64,000 bases of DNA, taken from contig OW804095.1 of the NCBI GenBank assembly GCA_942159475.1, positions 63,578,773 to 63,642,772 of the forward strand, read 5' to 3'. The notes under the pieces were generated by a model that searched no databases, had not been told where the DNA came from, and saw only the letters and a program-made list of their open reading frames with translations. Within the stretch, counting starts at the first letter, position 1. Each line of letters opens with the position of its first letter. The stretch comes from Sthenelais limicola. Lineage: Eukaryota; Annelida; Polychaeta; Phyllodocida; Sigalionidae. The position numbers and the translations under genes are program-made. Below, piece after piece: positions 1 to 11,696 of the stretch.

Positions 1-744
1 GATAAACGACCATCATTTGAAGCGCTTGCAACACATCTCAAGGTGGTCATGCAGAAGTTCAGTTCTTCTTCTGTACTGAGTCATGGTGCTGGCAATTATG
101 ATGACATACAAGTTACGAATGACAGCAGCAATAATAAACAAAACCAAGAACCAGTTATCGCACGTGAGCGGCAAAGTAACCGCCCTGCAGCCTATCGTGT
201 GCATTCAGTGCCGAATGACTATACGGGAACTCCCATGGAAGATATTAAAAAACCTGTGTTTCCATCGAAAGTTAGCTCTGTTCAGCAGTCTGACGATCCT
301 GACATGGATTATTTCACACCTGTGGACCCTTGTGATATATATAGTGAAGCTCAAACAGAGGAGGGTATCAGTGCGCCCCTTGATGGAAATAAAAATATCC
401 AAGACCAGTTTGATGGGAATGCATTCCCTCATCCCAATGACGAAAGTGGTCCCCGTTTGGAAGTGGAAGATTACTTGGTTCCATCATCAGGTACTGCTGA
501 TGATTATCTTGCTCCCACTCCTTCACAAGAAAGACGCTACATCAATCAGGGTGTCTATTCTACTGAAAATTACGGTAAACCACCTTATGTGAATAGTGGT
601 TGTGTAATTACTGATGAAAGCAAAGATGATGACAGTCTACCAAGGAATGATATAACAGCTGAGGATCAGTCAACGTCCAATAAGCAAAGTACAGATCCTG
701 CAGAAAGTTCTAGTGTTCAAAATATAATTTCAACAGCATTATGA
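1..744 (+). CDS. Receptor tyrosine kinase, C-terminal exon (partial)
   Basis: The frame is open from base 1. It begins DKRPSFEALATHL, which fits the last helix of a tyrosine kinase domain (the conserved RPSF-x2-L block). An Arg/Ser/Asp-rich, disordered tail of about 225 residues follows to a TGA stop. The tail carries about a dozen tyrosines. YINQ and YVNS match the Grb2 SH2 pattern YxN. YFTP, YLVP and YLAP match the Crk/RasGAP pattern YxxP. Such a docking tail is usual for a receptor tyrosine kinase at the plasma membrane that recruits SH2 adaptors once phosphorylated. The rest of the kinase, the membrane segment and the ectodomain lie upstream of the window, so the RTK class cannot be set. 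A cytoplasmic tyrosine kinase is the less likely alternative, given the long tail. Confidence 0.85.
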   Translation, partial: DKRPSFEALATHLKVVMQKFSSSSVLSHGAGNYDDIQVTNDSSNNKQNQEPVIARERQSNRPAAYRVHSVPNDYTGTPMEDIKKPVFPSKVSSVQQSDDPDMDYFTPVDPCDIYSEAQTEEGISAPLDGNKNIQDQFDGNAFPHPNDESGPRLEVEDYLVPSSGTADDYLAPTPSQERRYINQGVYSTENYGKPPYVNSGCVITDESKDDDSLPRNDITAEDQSTSNKQSTDPAESSSVQNIISTAL

Positions 745-875
745 AATTACTTTGTACGATGTAAAAGAAATAGTTAGTTTTAACGGTGAACGTTAAGGGC
801 ATGTCTGTCCATACAGGAACCATTTCTTATTGCAGCAATTATGTTCATGAAATGAAGTGTAGCATAAGGTATGTA

Positions 876-881
876 AATAAA
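876..881 (+). terminator. Polyadenylation signal AATAAA
   Basis: A canonical AATAAA lies about 130 bases after the RTK stop codon and is the first one downstream on that strand. It probably ends the RTK 3' UTR. Confidence 0.55.
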
Positions 882-2200
882 TAATTATTGTATTTGATAA
901 AAGCTCATTGGATCCGGCAATTAATAGTATTAGTATCAGCGGGCAGTCATAATTTTAAAATGCTTAATTCTGCGAAACCTTCGTTCCCAAATGCTACCGT
1001 GCGTGGAATCCATTTTAGCCGAATCAAATTATATAATTATGCTGTTACATTGCAATACTGTGTAATGTACTGGATTTTTTTAAACAATAAATTATGTGAA
1101 GTGATTATAACTTACTTCTCTCAAGTATGAATTATTCTGGCCTCCATTATTTGTATTTGCCGCGATCGTCATGAGAATGTCATCTATATAGGCCTACCAA
1201 TGGTAGGCCTACGTGAATAATTAAGTCTTATAATAATACAAAGAACTGGGTTTCGATCGCGATAATAAATATGATTATAAAGATACTAATATTATTCATG
1301 ACATCACAGTAACAAACAATTAAACGATAGTAATCATCACTATCATTTTATTGATTCATATGCCTGCTACTAATTACATGGGGGCGTGACCTTGTCCAGA
1401 CATATGTAGAGGTACACATAAGGTAGGGGCAGCTTGGCTATTTACCTTAGAGCCAATGGCATGAACTCAACAAAAGATTCTCTTTTACATAATAATTCAT
1501 TGTTTTACCATAATCATTGCAGAGGGTGACACACATTTGAATCCTAAGTATTTCCCTAGATAATATAATGTACTTTGAGTCACTAATTGAAGTCTTTTTG
1601 ACACATTTTGGAGGCGTAACTTAGAATGATTGGACTAAGGCCAAACACTCTTATTATGCCTTATGCCTTAGCGTATAACAGGTGTGCATGGGGAACTTAC
1701 TATAGTGATTCCCGGTATTACATGTTGGATATCAAGTTTTACCGCTCCCAAAGACCAGTTCTAGAGGACGAGGTAAATCTTAAGTCCATACAATGCAAAA
1801 TTTGGTAATAATGTATCATATGTATACATTTTACTACATACACATACAGCAGTAGGCTACTGTAGAGAAATGACAGGCTATCTAGTCATGAATAATATAT
1901 ATATATGTCATGTCTGATCTAGACACTGCACGACCACCGCTTTTTTTTAAAAAAGCCGCATCGGCTATTCTTTACCCCCTAATCAGTCGTACCCGTTATC
2001 ACGGTTGGGCGCAACACTACAAGAATCAACATTCATTGCTGTCTCTGCCCCCGAAATAGATGCACGTTCAGCTTTTTCTCAGGTGTGAGAACTACCGTAT
2101 ATTAGTAAGCAACGTTATTAGGTAGTGCTTACTGGAACAATATTGTCTAGAAAAGAAGATATAAGCCCATTTACCAACTTTGAAGGCCTTATTATGATTT
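882..2200. other. Intergenic, no gene seen
   Basis: AT-rich sequence with only short chance reading frames. The notable structures are a perfect hairpin at 1189-1211 and an A/T-rich palindrome near 1940-1960. Confidence 0.6.
1189..1211. repeat. Perfect short hairpin containing TAGGCCTA
   Basis: Arms TAGGCCTACCA (1189-1199) and TGGTAGGCCTA (1201-1211) are exact reverse complements around one A. The TAGGCCTA word recurs often in this window, most densely at 62.7-63.7 kb. Confidence 0.8.
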
Positions 2201-2207
2201 GTATTGA

Positions 2208-2990
2208 GCAGCCATTGCCGCGTTTTAGTTCCGAGGCAAGCCGCTACGGCCGCTACCGTACGTCCTTGAACTTGCAAGCTGTCATGTGATCAGGAGACTA
2301 GGAATTAGGTCGTACAGATTCGTACAATGGTTTATAAAACAAACGTCGAGAATCTAGGATTATCACAATAAAAAAAGGTAACAAAATATATAATCTAGAT
2401 TGTCTGCGTCGTTGTATGGCTGTGCCATAGATCGGCGGCAGACAACACCAGGCAAAACACTTGACAAGCCTTCTTTCTGAGAAGCAAAGTGAGCGTGGGT
2501 CTGCCGGGTGGGGATAGCGGGGAGGTCGGCATATATTCATGGGTCAGCTGGGTGGAGGGGAGTTTGTATATATAAAAAGAATATTAGGCGTTCACATCTG
2601 CTGAAATAGGTCTAAAATATTAACTATATCTTTTAAGCGGTACACTATCTGGACTCTTCCGTGACAACCGCTTCTGAAAGAAGCTGCCCATCAGCAGGAT
2701 CACTACCCATTACAACGTCACACCTGCCATTACGGGTCCTCACGTGCTAATAGAGAGAGATTGATACTTATCCCCCTGTTTGCCCTTATGAATGTGCTCC
2801 CCCGCGTATTTTACTTGCAATGATGACAATCTAAAGATGTTTTCCTCACAATTTTGGCCGGAATCGATACATCAATACTGTATATAAATGATGGTAGGGT
2901 CAGGTATAGCTCGAAACATAGCCAGGGGAAGATTCGAATCGGCAGCCATTGCCGCATTTTAGTTCCGAGAAAAGCCGCTCTGGCGCTACC
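2208..2990. repeat. Two diverged copies of an interspersed repeat
   Basis: The block starting GCAGCCATTGCCGC at about 2208-2284 recurs at about 2942-3000 with scattered substitutions and small indels. G-rich GGGTGGAGGGG tracts follow near both copies. This looks like an old dispersed repeat, a copy of which later became part of the 547-bp tandem duplication. Confidence 0.6.
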
Positions 2991-4072
2991 GTACATCCGT
3001 GTTTACATGAACCTGCACGCAGGCATGAACGTCCCATACACACGACGCCAGTGGTGGTGTGTGTGTGGGACACTAGGGAGGACGGGGCTGGGTGGAGGGG
3101 CGTGCGTCGGCAAATGTTTTTCTTTATTACATAGCATTTCTTCATTACAAGTACATAGCCTAAGACACCACACTCAAATTAATCTCGCGGTAATACTCTG
3201 GACGAGGCGCGACTGACCCGCCCTCTATGAGGGTGGAATCCCACATCAGAAATTCTTCCTGTCGCCCCCTGAATCAGCGTCCTCTCCCCATATATGAACG
3301 ACCCGTCCTTATGGCCTTATTTTTAATGTGTTTCCCTGTAAGTGGCCACCTGTAATTCACCTGAGAGAAACTTGACTTAGTTAGCTACCCTTTTGTCTGG
3401 AAAAACTACTGCGTTCATGGTACAGAAATGCTATTGTTCCTCTACCTGTTGTCACTCAGTCCTGCCATGTTTACATAGCTTCAACCACCCCACACTACAC
3501 ACAGCCATAGGCATACAGCTCCCTGCATACAGCTACCGTACATCCGTGTTTACATGAACCTGCACGCAGGCATGAACGTCCCATACACACGACGCCAGTG
3601 GTGGTGTGTGTGTGGGACACTAGGGAGGACGGGGCTGGGTGGAGGGGCGTGCGTCGGCAAATGTTTTTCTTTATTACATAGCATTTCTTCATTACAAGTA
3701 CATAGCCTAAGACACCACACTCAAATTAATCTCGCGGTAATACTCTGGACGAGGCGCGACTGACCCGCCCTCTATGAGGGTGGAATCCCACATCAGAAAT
3801 TCTTCCTGTCGCCCCCTGAATCAGCGTCCTCTCCCCATATATGAACGACCCGTCCTTATGGCCTTATTTTTAATGTGTTTCCCTGTAAGTGGCCACCTGT
3901 AATTCACCTGAGAGAAACTTGACTTAGTTAGCTACCCTTTTGTCTGGAAAAACTACTGCGTTCATGGTACAGAAATGCTATTGTTCCTCTACCTGTTGTC
4001 ACTCAGTCCTGCCATGTTTACATAGCTTCAACCACCCCACACTACACACAGCCATAGGCATACAGCTCCCTG
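2985..4072. repeat. Near-identical 547-bp tandem duplication
   Basis: Unit 1 is 2985-3531 and unit 2 is 3532-4072 (the last few bases are missing). Every stretch compared between them is identical at an offset of 547. Both units contain the same 69-codon open frame, which has no recognisable product. The lack of divergence means a recent duplication or an assembly duplicate. Confidence 0.9.
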
Positions 4073-4095
4073 TACACACCACGCCAGTGCGGTGG

Positions 4096-4155
4096 TGTGT
4101 ACGGGGACACTAACGGGGAGGGGGGGGAGGGGGAGGGGGAGTGGGGAGGGGTGAT
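4096..4155. repeat. G-rich tract
   Basis: Runs of 4-8 G separated by single A or T, next to the tandem duplication. It could form a G-quadruplex on the + strand. Confidence 0.7.
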
Positions 4156-4537
4156 AACAAACTTAATCTTACTAAAGTAACCCTGCAAAACGCTCTTCTA
4201 TCCTTGTGCGGTCCTTTTCTGGACGCCATGGTGACTCAGTTGTGGCCACCGAACGGTGCCGACAAGGTACATATCGATTCCCATAGGTGTCACCCCCATG
4301 CAGTCTCTCTATTTCAGAGAAAGTTTACATGCTCAAAACGGCACACGATCACCTTTTTACAGTGATCTGATATATCTAGTAATTTCCGTTGCCACAGAAC
4401 GCCCTCTAAACATATCTAGATTGATGTTTTAAAGTAACACAGTCATCATAGCATTAATAAAGGAGTAATGGACGTTTTTCCTTCCTCTGCCATGCGTTGG
4501 CCCTGCTCATATGATTGGCAAACTTCACTCCAACCAA

Positions 4538-4614
4538 GGGACATATAGCCCAGTGGATAGAGCACTGGCCTCGAAAGTGGAGGTTTGAGAATTTGAGCCT
4601 CGGTCGGGTCACGC
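4538..4614 (+). repeat. tRNA-like sequence, probably a SINE head
   Basis: The stretch TAGCCCAGTGGATAGAGC is a good RNA polymerase III A box and D arm. A CTCGAAA anticodon-like loop follows, then a degenerate B box (GAATTTGAGCCTC). The anticodon and T stems are mismatched, so it is a tRNA-derived pseudogene or SINE head rather than a working tRNA. Confidence 0.55.
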
Positions 4615-4639
4615 AGATTTATTTTTATCTCAGGGTTGT

Positions 4640-7239
4640 GTAGATGCTATGTCATTCTACGTGAAAGGGACGGCGGTTGGGTTGGCATGGTTGGTGAGTT
4701 TTGGTGGTGAGTGGAAAGGCAGGAGAAAGTACATATCCATATGTTTTACAGGTTTACCCATCGATACTGAATGGGCTATCAATACTACTAAAGGAAAAAG
4801 AGGTGTTCAGGCCAGCGCTAGCAAATCGCCACTCTTCCTGGACCAGTTTTGTCCAGTCGCAATCAATTGTATGATGGCTTAGAATTATATATACTTCTAT
4901 TGGTTCTGCTCTCGTTTTCATATGTACGGTTCTACATGTATATGTGGCTTCTCCATTTATTATCAATCCACACATCAACTGTTCAATATAATTATAACTT
5001 CAACCAAAGATAATAGAGGATCTTTGCTTCAACAGCATCAAGTTGACGTGGACCAAAACTACACCTTATAATAATTTTGACTGGATCCACTAGATGGAAG
5101 CATCGTGCCATCTGTTCTGTTCCTCAGTGCCCTGTGTATATATGGGAGTGGTCACCGCACATCTGAGGTTTCATGTGTTGTACCGCCCAATTAGGGTGAT
5201 AAGCACAATAATTAGACCTACCCTGATAAGGTGCTGGAGGAATGCAGTCAATGCCACTAGCTATAAAGTAACTATACTACCTGTCTCTCCTTTTCCCTCC
5301 TGGAGAGATATGGAACACAGTGGAGGGTATATAGGCTACATCTCTATGAACGAGGGCGAATATAATATGAATATCAAAATGTTTCAATATTCAGCGTTTC
5401 TTGTGAATATAATTGCATAGGGTTGGTGGAGAAAGCATTGAGCTTGCAAGCACTTCAGGTAGGTAGCAGGAGACGGATTAGTGAAACTTGTCACTTGCTC
5501 AAGTGTTGCAGGACACGACATATGCGCGCTAAGTTAGAGCTTAAAACCTCAAATTGTCTCAGTTTATTTTATTGGATTTAAGATAATTTTACTAGGTTTT
5601 ATGACAATATCATAATAACATAGATTTTAATGATACTCTCGTATATTATATCTAAAATAAACGCTGGGATTCGATAGATCTGACAGTATACACAAGAATA
5701 CCTGTGTTTTTACAGCTGTTTCCCGGTATAACCGTACACATTAAATTTCTCTTTCAGCTAAATGTAGTATTGAGGTCCATTTTATAGTAACTGCATCAAC
5801 TCGTAGGCCTGCCCTCATAATGATTGAAATAACCGTCTGAAGATTTGAAAACCGAAATGTCCCAAATGTTAAAATGACAGATTTATTAGGAAAAAGCTGT
5901 AGTTGAGAGGATTAACATAACACCTCTTAGAATCATTTAGAGGCCCATATATATTTTTCTCTCAAACTGCATTATTCAATGTCCCACTTAAGTGCTTAAA
6001 CCATTAACTTTTTCTACCACACGTTATAAATAGTTTTATGCATTATCTCCAAATATTGTGTTATCTGTAACAAAACCAGTGTGGGCACACGTATAATGGT
6101 AAGATTATGAAAATTTGATTACATGCATTAGGATAAAGCTCAAGGTTGAGTTCTAATTTGGTGGATTGGAATATTGCTAGAAGGATGAGAACTGATGTCA
6201 CTAAGTTAATTCGAATCAAAAGGAGAGAGGCTTTGGTTACAGCAGTGTATGAAAATAACAAGTACTAAGTTAACTAATTATCAAGTTATGCAACGATTTG
6301 ATCAACTGTTTACATATTTAACTTTGTAATCAGTGTCAACTTAATTCATATACTTGGCGTTTCCACTGGAAACGATTTTCTCAGCCTCAATTATTTGTGC
6401 CTGATGTCAACTTATAGTTATTGCACTTTAGGCATGTTTAGACTGATAATGCAAAATATTTACCTGCAAAGTTTACATTTTAACTTATATCCGAACATTT
6501 CAAAGTACAAATATTGCACAAAAAACGTAACACTATTTTGTTATTTTATGTATGTTTATTCATTAATTATCCAACAATATTGTGATCTGTATGTACAAAT
6601 GTGTTCCGTGGTCGTTCATTGACCATTTATCTCAAGGATAGTCATTGGCAGTAATTGGAAATTACAAGTAATTTTAAAAGGGCCAAGCAAGGTTTTATAA
6701 GGTACTCGAATGCAACCACTCTCATAACACTGACGGCCACTGACCGGGCACTGACCAAGCTTTGAATGAAGGTCGTTTGAAGTGCGACCGAATGCTCGTT
6801 CTGTGTGTGTGGGAGAGCCGCGGTCACAGTCACGTGCTAATCCTTTTGTTTGGGAGAGTCTCACACACAGAGACTATCTGGCTTGCAATGTTGTTTTGAA
6901 AACAAATAACCTTCACCTAATTAACGCCCCTAAATACCAGAAGCCATGATAAGGACGAAGATCACTTTGAATAGATGTAGGGTAGAATTTGAGCCAAATT
7001 CTATTTAATATTTTAGCCTTTAAGTTTACATCGTTGATATTTCGCCACAACTTCAACCCTCATGTAATTAACTGTTAGGGCTCTCAGTCCTCTATGATGA
7101 AATGTGACTTCTGGTTTTTTTCTGAGTTGTTTTATCTCAATTCTTTCCTGGGGCTCGCCAGTCAGCGCGCATGAGAAAACATCAGAGAAATCAGAGTATC
7201 TGGGTCCAAATTAAGATCAAAACACGCCTCTAGATGCCT
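4640..7239. other. Intergenic, no gene seen
   Basis: AT-rich single-copy-looking sequence. The longest open frames (for example 5094-5420, +) show no recognisable domain, no flanking splice signals and ordinary composition, so none is called. Confidence 0.6.
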
Positions 7240-7520
7240 AAGCCTAGAAAGCCTGTCAATCAGCTGAGCCATAGCCTTACTAACAGCCAATCAGCTAAGA
7301 GCCAATCAGCTCCCTTGGCTGAGCTCCCTTGGCTATAGAAAAGCTGTCAATCAGTGTAACTAGAACGACGAAGTGGGATAAATAGCACCTGATCCAAAGG
7401 ATTAGATAAGGCGTGCTTAAACACCTCACAGACAGCTAAAGAATATTATCAGATGTGATCCAGTATCAGTGATTGGCACATTTCATAGTAACACACTTGT
7501 TTCTCAGCTATAAATAGCTG
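7240..7520 (+). promoter_or_regulatory. CCAAT/TATA cluster, promoter-like
   Basis: Two AGCCAATCAG boxes (about 7285-7309), a tandem CTCCCTTGGCT pair (about 7311-7335), several CAATCAG words and a TATAAATA at about 7510-7517 lie in order on the + strand. This arrangement resembles a TATA promoter. The frame downstream has no early ATG, so the link to a gene is uncertain; it could also be the edge of a repeat. Confidence 0.3.
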
Positions 7521-7528
7521 AGAAACAA
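7497..7528. repeat. Perfect 15-bp-arm palindrome over the TATA-like box
   Basis: Arms 7497-7511 and 7514-7528 (TTGTTTCTCAGCTAT and its exact complement) are separated by AA. The centre includes the TATAAATA word. The left arm also ends in a good 3' splice-site-like TTTCTCAG. Confidence 0.85.
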
Positions 7529-7750
7529 AAATCAGCCGAGGGCGTTTTGGAAGAATTTGAACACTATCTATTCCAACAAGCAGACGACCGTGTATTTGTA
7601 AACAGGTTCAAGAAAGGGGACAGTATTTTGAGAGGCATTGAGGCCCTTGACCATGCTAACAAGGTTTTCGTGAATATTGGAACAAATGTGGATGAAATTA
7701 AGCTCCCACCCAAAATTGTACCAGATAATTTGATATTGAGGCGGATATAA
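7514..7750 (+). CDS. Exon-like open frame, unknown protein
   Basis: An open frame of 78 codons runs from just after a TAA in the palindrome to a TAA at 7748. It has balanced, protein-like composition (LEEFEHYLFQQADDR near the start, then Lys/Asp/Ile-rich). It lacks an ATG near the start, so if real it would be a terminal exon reached from an acceptor such as the one at 7505. I do not recognise the product. It may be a transposon remnant or chance. Confidence 0.25.
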   Translation: MAEKQKSAEGVLEEFEHYLFQQADDRVFVNRFKKGDSILRGIEALDHANKVFVNIGTNVDEIKLPPKIVPDNLILRRI

Positions 7751-8528
7751 AATATTCTGAGGTTAAGACAGAGATATGAAGTTAAAAGCTAACAAAAGCT
7801 CTGGCATCGAGGAAGTGGATAAATTTATCCTGGGTGAATCACTTATCTCTAATATCACGTGTTTTACTTGTCTGATAAATAGGTGTATTATAGAGGGAAC
7901 AAGAATTACAAGCATAAGCTTGTGTAAAGCGGGTTTTTAATTATTCGAATTATATATAATTGTACTTATAAGTAAAAATTAAGTATATTTTTTTATTATA
8001 AGTATAAATATAGGTCGATTATATAGTCATAATTATAATTAAAAGTATGAATATATCAGAGCAAAGAGGTAGGGGTGTGGGATGTGGAGAGAAAAAGTAC
8101 CATCAACCATATGACAACAATATGTATAGTTGTGAAATAAATTTCTCATAGAGAAAATTCTTCATTTTTCCTGACAGTTGTACCATATAATCCCAAGACA
8201 TTATTATAATGTTTGAACTGGTGACCAAATCATAATATCATATGATAATTTAGAAAATGCCTGTGTCTAGAATCCGTGAAAAAATGTTCCAGTGTTAAAT
8301 CTCCTTAAAGAAAATTATCGATCAAAATACAATCTTAAAATCACCAAAATCTCTTAAAAAACTAAACTAAAATGAAATTCGTGCAATAATCCATTTAATT
8401 ACAACCTTGATACATCATAAGAAAGCCATTTTGAAAGGTATATATGACCCCCACTATGCTTGTACAGACCTAAAAATCTCTCGCCGAAATGTCCGATTCC
8501 GATAATAAAATTCCATTTCAAACCGATC
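7751..8528. other. Intergenic, no gene seen
   Basis: Very AT-rich with TAT/ATA runs around 7930-8050. Nothing gene-like is visible. Confidence 0.6.
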
Positions 8529-9493
8529 TTAAAGGCAAACACTACTATTAACTGCCCCGCCCCCCTTTACCATATACCAAATGTACGGGCATTTTACGCA
8601 CTATTCCTTTAGCATTGCAGTCTATGAGGAAACGGCCCATTTTGTCACATTTTATAGAATAAAACAAACAATTAATGGCTACTCCTACTGTCCCAAAATT
8701 TTCTAGACATACAGTTCAGGTTATATACTACAGATAAAAAGGAAAAAAAATATTATGTCATCGCGTTTGATTTTTTTTTATAGCTGTCTGAAATAGACAT
8801 GTTTGGGAAACAGAGCTAGCTATGGGTACTCTCAGTTGTACCCACGTTTAAAAAAATAATTGTAGCTGTCTGAAATAGACATGTTTAGGAAACATAGAAC
8901 ACTTTGAAAGCAGCAGATTTTTTGGTTGTCAGCCATGTTTCAAAGCCCCATAATTCAGAAACTAGCACGGTGACCCATTAATTTTTTTTCAGTTTTGAGA
9001 ACACAAATACTTCAAAAATCATATACTAAAGAATCAGAAAAATGACATTTATTTTCACTGGGGAGGAAAAAAAATTGTTTTTATAAAAATGGTGAAAAAT
9101 ATTGAGTTTTTTCGAGTTTTTAATTTAAAATTCACATTATGTATTTGTTGTTTTCAAAATAAAAATAACAATGCACCCTATAGAAAAGAGGCATAGAATT
9201 ATTGGCCAAATAATACTCTCTCTAAAACTGTTAATTTTACTTAAATTGAGTGAATATAAATAGTAAATATGAACTATGAAGTTGAGGTACTGCAAAATGG
9301 GCCCCCCCTTTTGGTTGTCATTGGTACTTTTGAGATGCCAAATTTTGAAGCACTGTAATTTAAAAATGAGCACGGCGACCCAATGATTTTTTTCCATCCT
9401 TATGACCAGAAACACTTCAAGAATCAAATACTAAAGTTTCAGAAAAATGACATTTATTTTCAATTTCCACTAGATAGTAGCGTTTGCCTTTAA
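8529..9493. mobile_element. TTAA-flanked non-autonomous DNA element (piggyBac-type target)
   Basis: TTAA at 8529-8532 and 9490-9493 bracket an element at 8533-9489. Its ends are inverted: AGGCAAACACTACTAT on the left and the complement of ATAGTAGCGTTTGCCT on the right, with one mismatch in 16. TTAA duplication is the hallmark of piggyBac-type transposition. The 957-bp interior has no transposase frame. It holds a duplicated block (AGCTGTCTGAAATAGACATG at about 8782 and 8863) and a twofold motif, GCACGGTGACCCA at about 8968 and GCACGGCGACCCA at about 9369, each followed by a similar T-rich stretch. It resembles the elements at 28.5 and 36.0 kb in its right subterminal part. Confidence 0.75.
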
Positions 9494-10260
9494 AAGTCAA
9501 ATTCCGACGAACATAAGGATATTTAACTGCTGGGAATTTAACAGCAGATGGTCAGACATGTTCCATCTCGCACCAACTAGATTTAAAACAATGAAATGAA
9601 GTATTTAAGTTGTAATACATGAGAAACAACGTGTGACTGATGCTACCATTTTAAAAATTGCCATTTTGACAAGGCAGTCGTCTTAGCACTGAAGCTTATG
9701 GGCCGACATTAAGAAACCGAACATCGTCGGAAATAAAGAATGTCATGATCATTCAACACAACTAACATTTAAATCAAGACGAAATACATCATATGTAATA
9801 CCTTTGGCGATATCATTCACAATACTTCCACCGTTTGGAACCAATAATTATCTGCTCAATGAACGTCGCCGAATACATATGACTGACATGACTCAATGCT
9901 AATCCTATGGGTGCGATCAATGTCATAGCCGGCACCGATATTTTTCTTAATAATGACCAAAAAGTTTCCAAAAACATTTAATATGATAAATGTCAATGTG
10001 TGGACAAAATATCCACCGTAAAACAAGCAAGTTCTCTTTAATTTTTGTCATTATTCGGTGCACAAATCGTTGCAATGATTTGTAGAATTTGACAATGGTC
10101 AGCCATCTTGGAATCTCGATGCATCCCTTAACATAGAATAGCGAATTATCAATTCGCAAAAAATGTCCACTAAATTTTCAATTTTAGAATATCTGAATCG
10201 ACAATAATGTTTATTTTGAAGCAAAGATGGGTCAGACATATTTATTTGTTCTTAAATTTG
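9494..10260. other. Intergenic, no gene seen
   Basis: AT-rich, no domain-bearing frame and no clear repeat detected by eye. Confidence 0.55.
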
Positions 10261-11034
10261 TGTAACCAACGAGATTATATTTAACACAGAGGTCCAGGTC
10301 CAAAGCCCTAAACTTCTAAGGCAGAATGTATACCTTATCGGGTATAATTTATCTAACCACAAGGCCCACATCAGAGTCCTCCAGTGCCACACAGCATGAA
10401 ACCACAGGCCAGGCGGCAATCCTTTAGTCCCGAGCTTGTTTTCAGCCCTAAACTCTATTTTCTGAAACTCCCATCAAAGCCCCTGACCCACATAAACAGG
10501 GTTGCTTTGGGCCCAGATTGTGGCCAGGTTGCTTATGATATCTATATAGTAAGCATTTGGTGTGAATCCCCTTGTCTTTATCTTTCAGATGATATGTTCC
10601 CCATCTCAAAGGACCAATATGGCCCAGATCTATTGACCTGAGTATTAAGGTTTCAAATTCTCATTAATATTTGTAATTTAAATAATGTTCCGATCTGGTG
10701 AAAGTATATTCATTACTTGGACATGTGTATAATAGCTTAAATAAGGTGTTCAAACTTATCCCTTCATTTTCACCAGATCGGAAGGTATCAAAATAGCAAA
10801 ATTATTGGCCCAAAGTAGGGAAAACATGCATGAGCCATTGGTTAGCAGCTGTAGATGGGAGACATGAACCCTTACTAAAGTGACCACATCTCCCGACCTC
10901 CAAGAAAACCACACACCACTATCTAGCATTAGTACTTAATGAGTGATAAAAATCGAAAACAAGCTCGACCCCAGTGTCCCCATATAGGCCCCTTCAGTCA
11001 GACCTCTGTCTCAATATAATCTCGTTGGTGTAAC
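10261..11034. mobile_element. Inverted-repeat DNA element with nested palindrome
   Basis: The left end (TGTAACCAACGAGATTATAT, from 10261) matches the complement of the right end (ending at 11034) over about 35 bases. A second inverted pair lies inside: TTCCGATCTGGTGAAA at 10688-10703 and its exact complement at 10768-10783. AGCTTGTTTTC at about 10432 is also mirrored near 10958. The 774-bp element has no transposase, so it is a MITE-like or foldback element. Its superfamily is not clear. Confidence 0.7.
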
Positions 11035-11694
11035 CATCGAAAAAACAACTGCGTTCAGATGCGTCAATGAATGCTTAAAGAATGCCTCAAAGAATTCCGC
11101 GTCGCCGATTCACATTTTTGTCGTTTTTTCTTGAAATACACAATATTTTTCGTTCCAAATCATGCTAAATATCTTTTTTTAAGAAAAGAGGCATAACTAT
11201 ACCTTCAAAAACGATTTTTAAAGCTTAATTTAGCATAGAAAGCAGGGGTTAGTTCCAAACAAGCCACTAGGGTTTTACTGCAGTATAAAAGGCAGGAGCT
11301 TTGTCTGACCCCATTTCAGTGGAAGACATCGGTATAGGAGGAGCTACGGGCGTTTTTTCTGACATTTGTATCAACCAACAGCCTTGTCCAGCCTCTAGAC
11401 ATAGGATATTGCTGAGCCTCTACCATTACACCTGATCCATATTGGAAAATATTCAACGACTTTCTCCGAGTTTCACATAGGACTTCACATCTATATCATG
11501 GACTTCAAAATTTTCAGTGGACTTCACTCAAGATTTTACATCACCCTTCTACCATTGGTTTCAATGACTGGAAATATCATAGGAATTGAGGTCTTCACCT
11601 CATCTCACTGGAATTATTCTAGTTGTGCTTTACAGGATCATTCTCAAAGGCATTTGCTCAGAGAATGGATCTTAATTTTGAGATTTTGAAAAAT
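11035..11694. other. Intergenic, no gene seen
   Basis: No supported gene. The frame at 11498-11689 has no recognisable feature. Confidence 0.5.
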
Positions 11695-11696
11695 TC

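Noticed and set aside
2811..2996. - strand tRNA-like sequence with GATTCGAATC
   Set aside because: Only a B-box-like word is convincing; the A box and folding are poor and the diverged sister copy lacks it.
6616..6864. Overlapping - strand frames of 63-82 codons
   Set aside because: No domain, two phases open together, no splice context.
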